This document shows positions 33,129 through 46,490 of a stretch of 64,000 nucleotides of DNA, in pieces. Position numbers and translations under genes: made by a program. The stretch is from Areca catechu. Taxonomy: Eukaryota; Streptophyta; Magnoliopsida; Arecales; Arecaceae. A model generated the notes under the pieces. It had not been told where the DNA came from, did not search any database, and saw nothing but the letters and a program-made list of their open reading frames with translations. Location of the stretch: positions 45,778,949-45,842,948 of the forward strand of contig CM038052.1 of assembly GCA_021397845.1 (NCBI GenBank), in the 5' to 3' direction. Positions within the stretch are counted from its first letter, which is position 1, and every line of letters begins with the position of its first letter.

Positions 33129-34790
33129 ATGGAAAAAGGGCTAGACCAGTTTTGGGTGAATCAAGGTGTGCAGAGCGGCGATCCAAAGTTTAGCATGACC
33201 CAGAGGAAAGGCAAGAGACCTAACTCATCCACCTCCTTCACCGGTGGCAAAGAGGGTCTCTAGCAAGGCCATCTCGAGCAGACGGCACATCAATTTTAGG
33301 TACTTCGATAGAGAGGGATTTTCCATTGGACCATGGATTCAAGCTGCGAGGTGCGAGGCCTTCTACCCATTGAGGGAGAGATATTACCCTCATCTTATGA
33401 GGGAGTTCTACAAATCCATGGCTTGAGGAGCAGATGGGTGGATAGTGGTGGTTAGAGGGATTTTAACCCTATCACTGGATAAATGCTGAGCAAAGTATGG
33501 GAGATCCCCCTCCAAGGAGTTACTACAAACTACTTGGGAGACTAGGTAGATGGATTTCGATGTATACTTGAGAAGGAGGATGTATAGGGTATTTCTATGG
33601 TAGTAGTCAATCAGTTGTTAGTCAAGATGTGACTCCTGCACCACATCATTGCCAAGATTTTAGTACTAAAGACTAGCCATTTTGGCTTTATTATGAAGAG
33701 GGAGCTTAAGGTCATGGGACTATGGTGAACCTGCTTGGGATCATGGCCAGGCAAATGCAAAAGGTAGCTAGTAGTAGGAGACTTTGTCTACCATATGGTA
33801 TGGGTTTGACACATATCTTCTAGGTATTTGGTATTTCACTTGAAGGTGAGGCCTTCAAGGAGATATTATATACAGATACATATGATGACAAGTCTTTGCA
33901 TAGGATGGGCTATAGAAAGATTGATGGATGATGGACTTGCAAAGGTTTGGGACATGAGGCGAAGCTCGATGGAGGATGACATTAGAGCTGCAAAGGCGAG
34001 ATCATCTGAGCTAATACTAGCATTACAGTTGAGGCAAGACTATCTGAGCCAGTCATTTGCATTGTAGCTAAAGCAGGACCATTTGAGCTAATCACTGGTA
34101 CTATAGCTAAGGTTGGACCATCTAAGCTAGTCACTAGCACTACAAGTAAGGTAGGACCATCTGAGCCAATTATACCTCCTACAATCCTTGTAGATATAGA
34201 GAGCTGGTCAACCTTCACCATGGACACCCATTACACCTTAATTGAGTGCTCAAGTTGATGGCAAGCTGGTACAGAGGATCACATCTATGGTCAATCCGGT
34301 CAAAGAGGAGATTTGCAATTTATCTGTCAGAGTAGATTATATGTAAACTGAGCTACATCTTCTAAGGAAAAATACACATCACTCCTTGGAGCAGCTCAGG
34401 GGAAGAGTGGAGACTGGGTTTACAAAGATACTTGTAGCTATCCAGCATCTGGCACCCACTCCAGCTCCTGCAGGAACTTCTAGTCCTCCTCTAGACTCTC
34501 CACTATCAACACCTATCATAGACAAGTCTCTGGTAGCAAATCGGTCTCTAGTAATAGATCAGCCACCTTCGATAGTAGATCCCAACCTTCCTACAGATCA
34601 TTCTTCTAATTAGCCAGATCTACCACCTCCAGCTAGCCTCTAGGGATCGAGGTTTCCATAATATGGATTTCATCACTCTAATCCTTCTAGTAGGACCAAA
34701 AGTTTGATGTATAAGGAGCCTGGGCATTCAGCTTCTAGAGTCATGGCCCTTATAGTCATAGATTTCCTATCCAATGAGGACTAGCCTCAT
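33129..34790 (+). pseudogene. Copia C extra 3' ORF (plant retrotransposon accessory protein), broken
   Basis: Starts MEKGLDQFWVNQGVQSGDPK at 33129. After a frame change the best piece is RHINFRYFDREGFSIGPWIQAARCEAFYPLRERYYPHLMREFYKSMA (33280-33426); the word YPHLMREFY matches the YP-L-REFY hallmark of the accessory ORF of SIRE-type elements and LIREFYGSL of copia D. Downstream pieces include MEQLRGRVETGFTKILVAIQ (34386) followed by a Pro/Ser-rich tail to 34613. Several stops. Role unknown in the whole family. Confidence 0.68.
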
Positions 34791-35707
34791 CGATATGGAT
34801 CCTAGGTCTTGTCTTTGTCTATCTGACTATATCTTGATATCTTGCAATACATGCATTTTATATTCTAGTGTCTATAAAATATTGATTTTGTACTAATATA
34901 TATATCTATAATATTGTGTTATCTTCACTTTTGTGTGTCATGAAATTCTATGTCAATGAAATTCTATTCTTTTGTGATGATTGCTCTGATACAATGAAAT
35001 GCTTTTAATCTCAATTAACTATGCACATAAACAAGGGAAGCTTATAATAAAAAGAGGGAGTAGAAATGTTAATGGTAAGTTAAGACTTAAGATATTACAT
35101 TATTTGATCGAATGATGACAAAAAGGGAGAGTAGAGAGTGTTGATTTTTTAAGAAAATAAAATATATAAGCAAATAAAAGTTCAACGCATAATCAACGTA
35201 TAATTACATATGAAAGGAGGAGAAAACTAAAAACTTAAGACTTATTTTTCATTTTTTATCTACTCGGATACATTTTGATACATTAGTATATGCCCCGATA
35301 CATTTGTTTCATGTGATGATATGCCTCGATACATTCTGATACATATTGAAACTTCTACAACTCATGCTCTGATGTATCAATATATGCTCTGATACATTAA
35401 TATATTTTTCAATACATTATCGATATATAGGTAAATGCCCTGAAATATTGATATTCAAGCATGTTTTTATAATTCTAATACATCAATGCTCTAATACATC
35501 AGTTTATTATGAGTAATTATATTCCAATATGCTCATGTTCTAATATTTTGAGAAACATTATCAATAAATTACTCTGATACCTTGACAAACTAAAAAATCA
35601 ATCTCATTCTGATACCAAGATTTATAATTAACATTCACATGTTTTGATACTCCAAGCTTTATATTCTTATATTCTCAAAAATTTATCATTATCAAAAAGG
35701 AAAAGAT
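34791..35707 (+). other. Copia C 3' spacer with GATACATT array and polypurine tracts
   Basis: No supported frame. Two polypurine-tract-like runs: gatgacaaaaagggagag at 35114-35131 and aaaaaggaaaaga just before the LTR at 35694-35706. Between 35268 and 35500 the word gatacatt and variants recur about a dozen times. Confidence 0.7.
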
Positions 35708-37205
35708 TGTTAACTCTAGCCTTGATTTTGATGAATAACAAAATATTAAGTATATATGAGATACTAATATTTTGTTGGAGTTTCAAGATCAATGTTTTAG
35801 GTACCCTTCAAACTAAATAGAAGGTGAGCTAAAATGATTAACCTTTAAGCAAGATAATTACATGTTTTTGGATGTCTTCATAATATGAAAAAGCCAAGAA
35901 AATCATGAGTTATTAGAAACTTGAAAGTTGGAATAGAAGAAATCATGTTAAAGCTTCAAAATTTTATATTTGACATGCATTTTTCTGATGACATAGGTCA
36001 AGTGTTGACTCAAGAAAGTGAGGTGTTGACCTTTAGAAAAGAAAAAAATTTGGCATGCAAAAACTTCAGCCACCATGATCAAGTGTCAATACCTAGTGAT
36101 GAAGTGTTGACTCAAGGGTCAACTCAAGCTCTAGTTACAAGAAATAACAGAAAGTAGAATTTTGGCACAGGCTCAAGTGTCAATACCTGGACTTGAAGTG
36201 TCGACTCAAGGATCAACTCATGCTCCAAGTGTCAAAGTCACAAGTTGATCTAAAGAGTTGAAATTTTCAGAATAACTCATGTCGATACTTAGACTTGAAG
36301 TGTCAACTCAAGGTGTCAACTCACAAACTTAAGTATCGATACTTCAACTTCTGGCAACATAGTAACGGTTATATTTTCTAAATTATAAAAAGCTATAAAA
36401 AGATTTAAATGACTAGTTTTTACTCTCTAACAGTCATAAATAGACTTTTGAAGGTTCTGAGCATATTTATTCATCACCAAACTCATTGAAGAAGCAAGAG
36501 AATTCAAGAAAAAGTCAAGTACTTCCAAAAGAGTCTTCCAAAGGGCTAACTTCCAAAAAAGATAGCCTAGTTTTTAAAAAGTGTGCAATCAATTCTTAAC
36601 TATTAGCTTCCAAGCAATTATTAAAGGCTTTCCATTGAAGAAGATAATTCAAAAATTATTTCAAAAACTTCATCAACATTTTTTTTGCTCTTATAGAGAG
36701 CTTTTTGATTTTATTTCTCTTGTACTTGTTTGTTTTGATTTGTAACTAGTTTTAAGAGAATTAAAACTAGGGGATAGATATATCCAAGCCTTGGAATTAG
36801 ATTGTAAGCCTAGGGTTGGCTTGTTATAAGGTTGTAGTTGGTGAGCCTAAGAAAAAACTAACTAGATTAGGTTTGTAAGCCTAAAAAATATACTGGCTAT
36901 AATCTTGAAAGATTATAGTGAAATTTCCAAGAACCATAATCTTGAAAGATTATATTGAAAATTTGAAAGAATTCTTAGAAAGTGAATGTAGGTGCATGGG
37001 ATATACTGAACCACTATAAACCTTGTATATTTGTTGTGCCTTGCTTTCATCTTCTTCCTTTCATAAGTATTGCACATAGTTATAATCTATACACAAACTT
37101 TGTAGTACAATTACTTCACCATTTTTCAATTTCAGTATATACTTGTTAAAAGTTTTAAAAAATCTAATTCACCCCTTCTCTTTGGTTGCTTCGCTCAGCT
37201 ACACA
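35708..37205 (+). repeat. Copia C 3' LTR with GTGTCGACTC-type array
   Basis: Starts TGTTAACTC...GATTTTGATGAATAACAAA and ends aattcacccc...ctacaca, the same start and end pattern as the copia D LTR and the solo LTR at 57564. Length about 1.5 kb as in copia D. Decayed GTCGAC words in pairs fill 36000-36350, directly upstream of tataaaa at 36394. Boundaries inferred from motif because no second LTR is present. Confidence 0.8.
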
Positions 37206-40200
37206 AAATATGTCATAAGAATGATTGCAAGCACTATAATTTTAATACTATCCCAAGATAAAAGTGCTTAGTACCCATAATATAAAGGGTAGGATGAGCT
37301 AAAATGCTCTTAATAGACCTATAACATAAATCTATTGAAGTGATCAGTTAGTTATGGGGGCACTTTCAATAAAGTCTATCTATATGAGTGTGAAGTGAGA
37401 CCACTTCTTGGAGCTAAGGGCTTGGCACTTAAAGTACTCATGAAAAGAATATAGACACAAGGCTATAAAAGTGTTGACTTATTTTAAGCATTCATTGGTA
37501 CAAGAATTTTATATATACAGATTTGTTTATCTAGTCAAAACATAATTGTTGGTTCAAAGACTAGTCTACCATGCCATTCTAACTATCTTTAAATTATACT
37601 TATTAAATGAATATTCAAATCACAAGATATCTTCATTTATGCATAAGATTCTAGACTCATTGTTGATATCATAAAATTAGCTTATTTTTAAAATGATGGG
37701 GGAGATTGTCATACATTTTCAAAATAATATAAACATATATTTTGTTTTAAACCTCAATAGTCAATCATCGTAGTGGTTGGTTAGCTGGCCCCTTTTTTTG
37801 AAGTCATGAGTTGGAATCATTGCTTTTTCTATTTTTAAAATGCCTTTCATATTTTTAAAAATGCATATTTCATATTCCCACTGCATACCTAAAATTCTTA
37901 AGGAAAGTAGTAGTGCTAGGCTGGGTCCATATATAACCATTCCCCAATCCAAAAAATCTGGATCTAGATTAGGTCCAAATTGAGTGCAGGTCAAATGTAA
38001 ACAACTATTATTAATCATAAAAAATAGACAACAAATAATATTACTCTCAAAATAATTGATAATATAAAAATAATTTTAAATCTATCTTTATATTAAAAAC
38101 ATGGTTCATATAAATCTTAAATCATAACATAAAGGGTCAAATGGATTCAGATCATAACATTATTACCTTGTTTGGGTTAGGTCCGAATTTAGTAAACCCA
38201 AACCCGATCCAAAAAATGGAACATGTCTAATTTTAGAACCTAACCCGAATCTATAAATCTTTGAAAATGGATTAGATCAGGTCTAAGCGGGTTAGGTCAT
38301 AGATCAACCTAATCCATTTGTAGCCTTTGTTGAAGCCTTCTCCATTTTCAAACTTTTCATCTTTCTTCCCCCTTGGCTCAATACCTAGTTTGAGAAATTT
38401 GAATTAAATTGTTTAAATGATACAATATGAGCCTAAGACACCTACTACCAAATATTAAGATACTAGCTAAAATGAAAAAAATATCTTTGTCATTATTTTG
38501 AATTTATATATTTTTTTTGCGAATACAAGTAAATATCGGATCAACCAAGAACCAAACTATGAAACCAGGGTTGATATGCTTTCGTTCAATCTCAGACTTG
38601 CTCTCAAGCCCTTCATTGATGGTGGATGTACACCCATCAAGCATGAAAGTACCATAAGTCCGAACTGATGACCTCCCTCTCTCATGGCCCATGACAGCCT
38701 CCTTGGGAGCTCTCCTACTCTCCCACTTTTGCCACCTGTCCCCTAGCTCTTCCTCCTTCCCACCAACTCCAAACCCCCTTCTCCTCTCCTCCTATCATCT
38801 CCATCCCTATGAGACCCATGAATCCCACCTCCTATCCACCAATTGTCACCCTTCCTTCCATTTGGATTTGCTAATGATTTAATCTCCACTTGAAGTTCTA
38901 GCCTCCATGAGTTCATGACCCTAACCAACATGCTAAGTTGTATGGAGCCAGAGCCGCTCAACACTACCATCATCAAGAAGGACATGTCCCTATCTACCTA
39001 AATCAAAACTATAGGTAGGAAAATGATTGCTTCCTTTTTTTCAAAATCACTTAACTTTGCTGAGATGATTTTTTATCTTGGTTTTCCTTGCTAGTTAGTA
39101 GATATTCATCTCTAAATATGTGACATAGCTATTAGAACAATGCTTAAAAAATTATGGATGTGATTAAATAAAACAAACAATATTTTTACTATAAAAAATT
39201 ATAAAATACTTATAGGAAACTACACACTAAAATCAAACTTGGAAATGTATAAGATACTATCTTAAAGCTTATTTCCATCCCTTGTATGGAAATAATTGGA
39301 AACACCATTCTAAAATATGATTGAAATTCCTCTGTCTACAAGCATGACCATAGAAAATGTTCATGAAGACTTTTTCAGTACCAAAGGAGAAAAACTTTTG
39401 TAATTGAAAATATTAGAAAGAATTTTAAAGAAGAAAAAGTTAGAAAGCTAGAAAAGGCTTTGAATGACTTGCTAGACAAGGATCTAAAAGGGTCTTTTCA
39501 TAGCCATTAAATCTGACTATTTGGACTTTTATTACCTCATTAAAAACTATAATAAGAATTCCAATGGTTAGAAATTAAAAGCTTAATGGTCAAATCATTA
39601 AAAGTTTAATGGTCAAATTATTAAAAATCTAATGATCAAATAATTAAAAGTCTAATAGTCAAATAATTAAAAATCTAATGATTAAATAATTAAAAATTAG
39701 GAATTGATTGTTGGAGAGAATTTTAGATTTTTCCAACAATAGCTTCACTATAGGAGATGTTAATGCTTGTATTAAAGGCATCACCCACTAAGAGGTAATC
39801 TTTTTCTTTAGTTATGAAACATATCCCTTCATCTCATTATCCATCTAGTAACTATACTCATCTTTATTCTTTGACAAAATTAAAGTATTAATGGCCCTTC
39901 TTCTATTTGTTTGTATAAATTGCATATCTATACTCTAAATGAAAGCCTTCACAGATGTAGAGGACCAAAGCTCTGGTACAAACTTGATCCAATCAGGAGG
40001 AAAAAGAATTCTCTTAGCTTGCTTAATGGTTCAATTTGAAGCACCTATCTCTTGCTAACAATGGTTCTATAGGAAACATTATACTGAAATTAAGCTAGAC
40101 ATGCAAGACCATCCTGAGCTCAACCTACTAGGAAATAAGCTCACTAGTGTGTTACTATTGATCTTTGTGGACTTTGTATGGGTGTCCTTTAGCAATCGCC

Positions 40201-40429
40201 TTGTCAAGAGGATGCCCAATGGCATTGGAAACCTCCATAGGGTGGACAACCATATTTTTAGCAATGTTGATTGAGAAGTAGGGCATGCTCCAATCATTAA
40301 TCTTGTAGAAGGATGTGAAGATGTTATGGAACTAGGGAGAGAGATGTATGAGTGGTTTCAAGAAAAACTTAAAAATTGGAGATACCAAATTATTGATAAA
40401 TCAAGGGTGGGGGGACCTTATCTTTAAGA
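37206..40429. other. Stretch without recognisable gene
   Basis: AT-rich sequence. I found no protein domain in any frame that I would defend. It contains oligo-A/T runs, a stretch of gggtta/aaccc-type words around 38160-38310, a pyrimidine-rich piece at 38700-38880 and a 23-bp tandem array at 39577-39705. A weak minus-strand similarity at 40080-40400 to plant zinc-knuckle/LINE-associated domains is listed among rejected items. Confidence 0.55.
39577..39705 (+). repeat. 23-bp tandem repeat array
   Basis: Five full units and a partial one, of the form aaaagtctaatggtcaaataatt, with starts at 39577, 39600, 39623, 39646 and 39669. Exact spacing of 23 bp, with scattered substitutions between units. 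Confidence 0.93.
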
Positions 40430-41400
40430 GTTTGTGATCTAATCAATTTTAATTTACAATTCATGTTGCCTATTACCGACAAATCAACCTTTGTTAGGCT
40501 ACGGTGGTGCCTGAGGGCCTTCCAATCTTTCCTGATAAGAATGAAGAGCTGTTCCTGGAAGCTCTGCTATGGGGATCTGCAAGAATAATATCTTGATTGG
40601 TGGTAACTGGTGGGAGACCCTCCGATGCTCAAGTCAGTGAAAGAATGATATGGACTATAGTAGCTAGAGCTAAAAGCAATAATGGAGAGACTAAGCATGA
40701 AAAAGGGGTGTGAGTGTATTACCTTGCTGGGTATCCCCTCTTACCAATTGATAGAGTTACTAAAAGTGATCGAATGCTATTAAAGAGGTGGCCTTCTTGG
40801 ACATGTGTAATGGATTCCATTGGAATGTTAAGATTTTGTCTCTAAGAATCTTTTCTATTGATATCTTTCTGTTAGGATAGCTAGTTCTATAAAGATCCTA
40901 TTTCACATTACCTTGTCTACCATGATTCCTGTTGGGATAGCTGGAATAGCTGTGATTGACTGTTGTCACTTACTCAGGTGTCATTGACTCTGAGTGTTGG
41001 GGTGAACTGCTCATGGCCGAGTGATGGGATCTTGCCAAAAAAGAGAACCCTGCATAGAGGGGGGGTCCTTGTTATTATGCCCCAATGCACCTGACTAAGT
41101 CTAATATGGGAGCTAGTAGGGCCCGAATAAGCACTCAATGGATGCATGTAAAGGGATATCGATCGGGCCTGGCTATTTGTAATCTTTTACTACAGGGTGT
41201 TTTGGATAGTCGATATAATGGCCAGTTTAATCGTATTCTACTTAGTCAATTGTTTGGTAAATCGATAGTCGATAGTCATCTCCTTCTCAATCGATAGTCT
41301 AACTACCGCCTCCTCCTTAGTTGGTGGCATAATCGATGGTCTAGTAGGTTCTCAAGACTGAGTAAGTAGTTACCATAATAGATGCCCTCTACTCCTGAGT
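40430..41400 (-). repeat. Tat-type LTR fragment (tentative)
   Basis: On the minus strand the piece at about 40610-40645 reads cactgacttgagcatcgg followed by agggtctccc, the word that lies near the 3' end of Tat-type LTRs and is also found in Tat 2 at about 24515. No coding sequence adjoins, so only an LTR scrap is supported. Ends not defined. Confidence 0.45.
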
Positions 41401-42113
41401 TTAGAGCATCATCGAGTAAAGTTATTAGATTTTATTATCTCTAGTGAAGGGAGTAATTACTCTATCAACCTTAAGAATTGGGCATAACTTTTCATTTTTT
41501 AGGCAATGATTGGCTCCTCAAAAATCATATACAGCCATTTTATCACCTCGATAGTAGTATGCAGGTGAATCATTAGTATAGCAATCAAAAGGACTATGCA
41601 ATAACTCCTAAAGTGGTTAGTGATTTGCTCAATCTTCCTTGACCAATGGTATGGTGCCACATGGCCTAACAACTATGGCACATCCATTATTATAAGATAA
41701 GGTGAGGACTTCATCACTCTTTCTTAACCCACAAACCACTAACTTGCATCTTAGAACCCAAACCTTAACTTAAAATTAATTAGATGTTAGCCCTAGGGTT
41801 CAACTGATTTAGTTTGTGTGGTTTATTAAGACTTAGTTTGAGTTAAGTCTGCAATCCACTCTCAAAACCAATATCTAAGACAAGCGATTGAGTGGAAACT
41901 ATCCAAGCTAGCTCTTGGTTCTCTAATTAGGTCCTTGCAAGAGAAAGGAGAGCCTCTTATGACTACACCTCTTATCTAGTTGATTAACTTAATTAGATGG
42001 TAGATTCAATTCATGCTTTATTCAATTTGTTGCACATTAGACTTTAGGTCTAGGCAACCCTTAGACTTATTGGATTACATGCATACCTAAGCCAAACCAA
42101 GTACCAACCCATG
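41401..42113 (+). other. Probable leader or LTR of gypsy 3
   Basis: No supported frame. It precedes the gypsy 3 gag and its later part has general likeness to the gypsy 1 leader (gttaagtctgcaatcc, ggtccttgc), but I could not find a clear PBS or LTR end. A decayed tggtatgg word at 41648 could be what remains of a Met-type PBS. Confidence 0.35.
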
Positions 42114-43230
42114 TCTAATCAATCGAGTCCAAGCAGTAATCTTATAATGGAGGCCATTCTAGAGAGTCTAGACCGCTTGATCCATTTGGTATAGAATTAT
42201 GGCCAAAAAATAGGAGACTTAGAGGATGCTTGAAGGAATCAAACTATAGAATTAAACCCAAAGATTGCTAGTGCCTTTAGCCTAGACTAAGTAGACGTAC
42301 CTCAAGGTTTAAGGTTAGTTCTTCAAGTAGGTCAGCATCTAGAAGGTCAACCCCAGCATAAACCTATTAACCTAGATTACTGAATAGTAAGGAGTGCAAT
42401 GGTTGATGCACCTAGCCTTGATGGTCCCTTATATCCAAAGGAGTATTTAGAATGGAAAGCAAGCATGGACCACTTCTTCAAGTGGTAGATATGACTGAAG
42501 GTAGGAAGATTCAGTATATTAAAATGAAACTATTAGGTCAAGCGAAGCTGTACTAGCATAATGTTCAGATCATGATTGATCACCATAGGCATGAAACTAT
42601 AGAGACTTGGGTAGAGATGAAGGAAAATATATGAGAGACCTACCCGTGTCTTATAAGTAGCAACTTATTGACCAATGGCAATGACTAACCCAAGATAACC
42701 AACCCGTATTAGAATACATAGTCAAATTCAATTAATTTCAAATGTAGTGTGGTGTTAATGAGGATAGACTTGTGATCCGTTGTAGGTTTAAAGCCAGGCT
42801 ATGCAAGGAGCTTTATTTGTGCAAAGTTATGACCCTAGATCATGCATACCAGATAGCCCATGATGCTAAGAGGTACTATCATCTGATAGTTGAAAGGACC
42901 AAGCCTGTTCGGTCAATACCCTCGGGATCTAGACTAGAACTAGGTCAGACCCCTACCCGGAGATCCCAGAACCTAATTTGGATCTAGACTAGAACTAGGT
43001 CAGACCCCTACCCGGAGATCCTAGAACCTAATCCCTAAATTGCCAATGAGGAAAGAAGAAAAGAGTAAGAGTGTTCTAGGGGAGGAAACGATAGTCATGA
43101 GGTGCTTTAGATATCAAGGATTTGGTCATGTAGCAACTTAGTTCCCTAAACATGCCCTTTTTTTTAATGAGCCCGAACCTGAGACTAATAAGCCTAAGAT
43201 AGTAAAGCTAAAGAGGAGGTAGTATACAAA
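42114..43230 (+). pseudogene. gag: Gypsy 3 gag, broken
   Basis: Starts MSNQSSPSSNLIMEAILESLDRL. Then DAPSLDGPLYPKEYLEWKASMDHFFKW, the counterpart of DAPTFEGSLDSKVYTDWEADMDQYF in gypsy 1, confirming the family. A readable piece at 42772-42987 gives FKARLCKELYLCKVMTLDHAYQIAHDAKRYYHL (compare LREVHDLDQAYQVATDYERF). The zinc knuckle near 43100-43140 reads CFRYQGFGHVAT, with key Cys residues gone. A 55-bp tandem duplication sits at 42925-43034. Confidence 0.82.
42925..43034 (+). repeat. 55-bp tandem duplication in gypsy 3 gag
   Basis: ggatctagactagaactagg at 42925 recurs at 42980, and the two 55-bp units are nearly identical, pointing to a recent slippage event in an old element. Confidence 0.9.
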
Positions 43231-44800
43231 CCAGACCCAAATCTGGTTGAAAAATTCGAGAAAGCTAAATAGACCTTAGGACTAGTAAGACTAGAGCTTG
43301 AGAAGAGATTAGGATTTGTTAGGTATGTCTTAGCCCAACCCAAGGAGAGTGAGGATTGGAGGACAACTATCTTTTATACCTATACTAGGTATCAAGGTAA
43401 ACCTTGCAAAGTTAACCTAGATAGTGAAAATTGTATCAATATAATTTCTTGTGATGCCATGTCCTAACTAGGATTGATCTCTATAAACCACCTGACTCCA
43501 TATAAGGTCTCATGGGTGGATGCATCCTCTATCCCTATAACATAGAGGTACTTGGTCCCCATTTAGTTTAGTTCATATGAAAACAAGGTACGGTGCCATG
43601 TGCTACCAATGAAGGTTAGCAACATCATTTTAGGGAGGCCAAGGTTATTTGATCATGATGTGACCTTGTTTAGTAGGTCAAACTCATGTAGCTTTAAGGA
43701 CAAGTATAAGAATATCACCATTAAAGATGTCTAACCAAAGACTATATCCAAGAAAGTACCCAAAGGGCCTAAAGAGAGCAGTGGAAAGAAGAACTAACAT
43801 TTGATTAGTGCCCGAGACCTAGAAAAAGAGATCCAAGATGGAACACCTATTTGGGCCTTAACCTGCAAATAGTCCCCTAAGAAATGGCAAATTGAATATC
43901 CACTAGAAATAGGGATCCTTTTAGAAGAATTTAAGGATATCTTTCCTGAAGAGTTGTTTGATCAACTACTACCCATGCAAGACATCCAACATGAGATTAA
44001 CCAAGTCCATGGATCTACCTTACCGAATTTGCACCATTATAGGTTAAACCCAACTAAGCACGTCAAGTTGTAAAGGCAAGTTAAGGAGCTACTAAACATT
44101 AGGAAGAGCTTGAGCCCATATATTGTGCCTGCATTATTGATGTCCAAGAAGGATGGTTCATAGAGGATATGTGTAGACAGTAGGGCGATCAACAAAATCA
44201 CTATAAAGTATAGATTTTCTATATCCCAGCTAGATGACATGTGAGATATAATGGCTGGTTCCATGATCTTTTCTAAGATTAACTTTAAGAGTGAATACCA
44301 TCAGGTTAGGATTAGACCAAGAGATAAAGGAAAGGTTGCCTTCAAGATGAAGGATGGTTTTATGAATGGTCGGTCATACCGTTTGGCTTGTCCAACACAT
44401 CTAGCACTTTTATGAGAATTATGACTCAAGTATTGTGACCCTTCATTGGATTATTTATGGTTGTGTACTTCAATGATATCCTTATCTTTAGTCGATCGAG
44501 AGAGGACCATCTTGACAAGTCTATATCCTTATCTACGATAAGTCTACTTGACCCTCATCTTCGACAAGTCGATATTCTCATCTACAACAAGTCTATTTGA
44601 TCCCTAGAACTAAGAGTTTATATGCAAATCTTAAGAAATGTGCTTTCATGACCAAACCATAGTAGAGTAGTTTGTACTTAAGAGTATTCATGATATTCAA
44701 AGTTTTCATGGTTTAGCCATCGTTTACCATCAATTTGTTAAAGGATTCAGTTCCATTATGACTCCTATCACATACTATATTAGTAAGGGAATATTTGAGT
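43231..44800 (+). pseudogene. pol: Gypsy 3 protease and reverse transcriptase, broken
   Basis: Protease: GKPCKVNLDSENCINIISCDAMS (D-S-E in place of D-S-G), ILGRPRLFDHDVTLF. RT: DIFPEELFDQLLPMQDIQHEI, LHHYRLNPTKH, MSKKDGS followed by UAG where Trp is expected, RICVDSRAINKITIKYRF, SKINFKSEYHQVRIRPRDK. Note that the Gln after YH, lost in gypsy 1, is kept here. Active-site strand at about 44463-44485 reads YFNDILIF, first Asp to Asn. An inserted run of (ga)caagtcta(t)-type repeats at 44515-44605 splits the palm from the thumb. Confidence 0.84.
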
Positions 44801-46490
44801 GGGCAAAATTGGCTGATAAGGCTTTTCAGGAGATTGAGGAGAAAATGACTCAAATCCCTATTCTATGACTACCTAATTTTAATAAAGTTTTTGAGGTTGA
44901 GTATGATGCATCAGGTGTAAAAATAGGAGTGTCGATTCCAGAGGGCTATCCTATCGCATTCTTCAGTGAGAAATTGAGTGAGGCTAAACAAAAATATTCT
45001 ATATATGATAAAAAACTTTATGCAAAAGTACAAGCTTTGAAGTTTTGGAGGCATTACCTATTATTTTTCAAGTTCGTCTTGTATTCGATCATGAAGCCCT
45101 TAGGTTCTTAAACTCATAAAAGAAACTACACCATAGACATGCCAAGTGGGTTGAATTTCTTTAATCCTATATATTTGTACTAAAACATAGGGCTGGATTT
45201 ACAAACCTAGTTGCAGATGCTCTTAGTCATAGAGTCATCCTTTTGCTACTATTACTGTTAAAGTTGTGAGATTTGAGAAGTTAAAGAAAAATTATTCTCA
45301 TTGTCCTGACTTTAAAGAGATTTATGCTACCGTACAACAAGGACCATCTAGAAACCTTAGTGAGTATTTTTTTAGGATGGATTCTTGTTTAGAAACAATA
45401 GACTGTGGATCTCGTAAATATCTATAAGAGACTTTTTAGTATAAGAATTGCATGCAGGAGGATTGACTGGACATTTTGGAATGAATAAGAAGATTGAAGC
45501 TATGGGAAGTCAGTTCTAATGGCCCAATTTGAAGAGAGATGTCATAAGAATCATAGTCCAGTATCATACATAAACCATAGTGAAACCCCCTAAACAAAAC
45601 ACTAGCTTATACATGTCATTGCCTATTCCCGACCATCCATGGAAAGATGTTAGCATCAACTTTGTCCTAGGCTTGCCCCGAACCATTCATTAGAACGATT
45701 CCATTTGTATATGGTCTACTTTTTCTCATGTTCCAAAGCTTCAGTTGCATCTAGAGTAGCTCACTTATACTTTGATGAGGTTGTGAGATTGCATGATCTA
45801 CCTAATTATTTTAGACCATGATGTTAGGTTCTTGAGTTACTTCTAGAAAACTTTATAGCATTTACTAGGAACAAAACTTAATTTCTCATCTGCATATCAC
45901 TCTCAGATTGATGGTAGACTAAAGTAGTTAATAGGAGTTTAGGTAACCTTGTTAGGAGTCTAGTAGGAGAACATGCCAATAATTGGGATCTAGTCTTATC
46001 TCGAGCCGAGTTTGTTTACAATGATTCTACCAATTGGTCTATAGCCAATTTGAAGTCATATATGGTTATTGTCCCCACAAACCAGTAGACTTAATCCTAT
46101 TATCATGGCATGCTAGGTCGTTAGAAGATACAGAGTCATTTTCTCTGCATGAATACATTAAAAACAAAATTAATATCAGCAATCAAATGTATAAGTAGCT
46201 TATAGATTCATATCATAGATCTTATGACTTTGTTGAGGAACACTATGTAATGATTTGAATAAGGCCAAAGTGGTTTATGCCAGGAACCATCAAGAAACTT
46301 TATGCACATGCAGCTGGACCCTTCAAGATCTTGAAGAAACTTATATCGAATGCCTACATTATAAATTTATCTTCTGATGGCATAAGCTCAACAATCAATG
46401 TATGAGATCTAATAAAATACAAGGAGCCAATAATGATATCCAGTGATCCATTTGAGCCTGATCCTTTTCTTGAGAGTGAACCCCATCCTA
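44801..46490 (+). pseudogene. pol: Gypsy 3 RNase H and integrase, broken
   Basis: RNase H: FEVEYDASGVKIG then PIAFFSEKLSEAKQKYSIYDKKLYAKVQALKFWRHYLLFFKFVLYS (44929-45111; the usual catalytic KE-LY is KK-LY and D of FSD is lost). Integrase: HAGGLTGHFGMNKKIEAM (both His present, unlike gypsy 1), ISMDF-like [24 protein letters not shown]-like VIYGYCPHKPVDLI, and the RPKWFMPGTIKKLYAHAAGPFKILKK tail. Stops occur every few dozen codons. Confidence 0.82.

Larger units (their letters stand above)
31737..37205 (+). mobile_element. Copia C: 3' half of a SIRE/Maximus-like copia element
   Basis: Plus-strand RT end and RNase H, extra ORF, long spacer and 3' LTR. The 5' LTR, gag, protease and integrase are missing; the break lies within RT at 31737. 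Relative of copia D by RT wording (METTK.LGTPMSPS.KLDKD, and LYLTASR), by the extra ORF and by LTR plan, but clearly diverged from it. Confidence 0.86.

Noticed and set aside
38691..38985. Host exon candidate in pyrimidine-rich stretch
   Set aside because: Short frames on both strands of 60-80 codons with low complexity, no domain, no convincing splice sites or neighbours.
39577..39705. CRISPR-like array
   Set aside because: Repeat units are contiguous without spacers, 23 bp tandem, in a plant nuclear setting; it is a minisatellite.
40080..40400. Possible remnant of a DUF4283/LINE ORF1-like domain on the minus strand
   Set aside because: One frame gives a faint pattern (SMPYFSINIAKNMVVHPMEV, AIGHPLDKAIAKGHPY), but it is short, has stops, and no endonuclease or RT is next to it. 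A profile search would be needed; a significant DUF4283 hit would change my mind.
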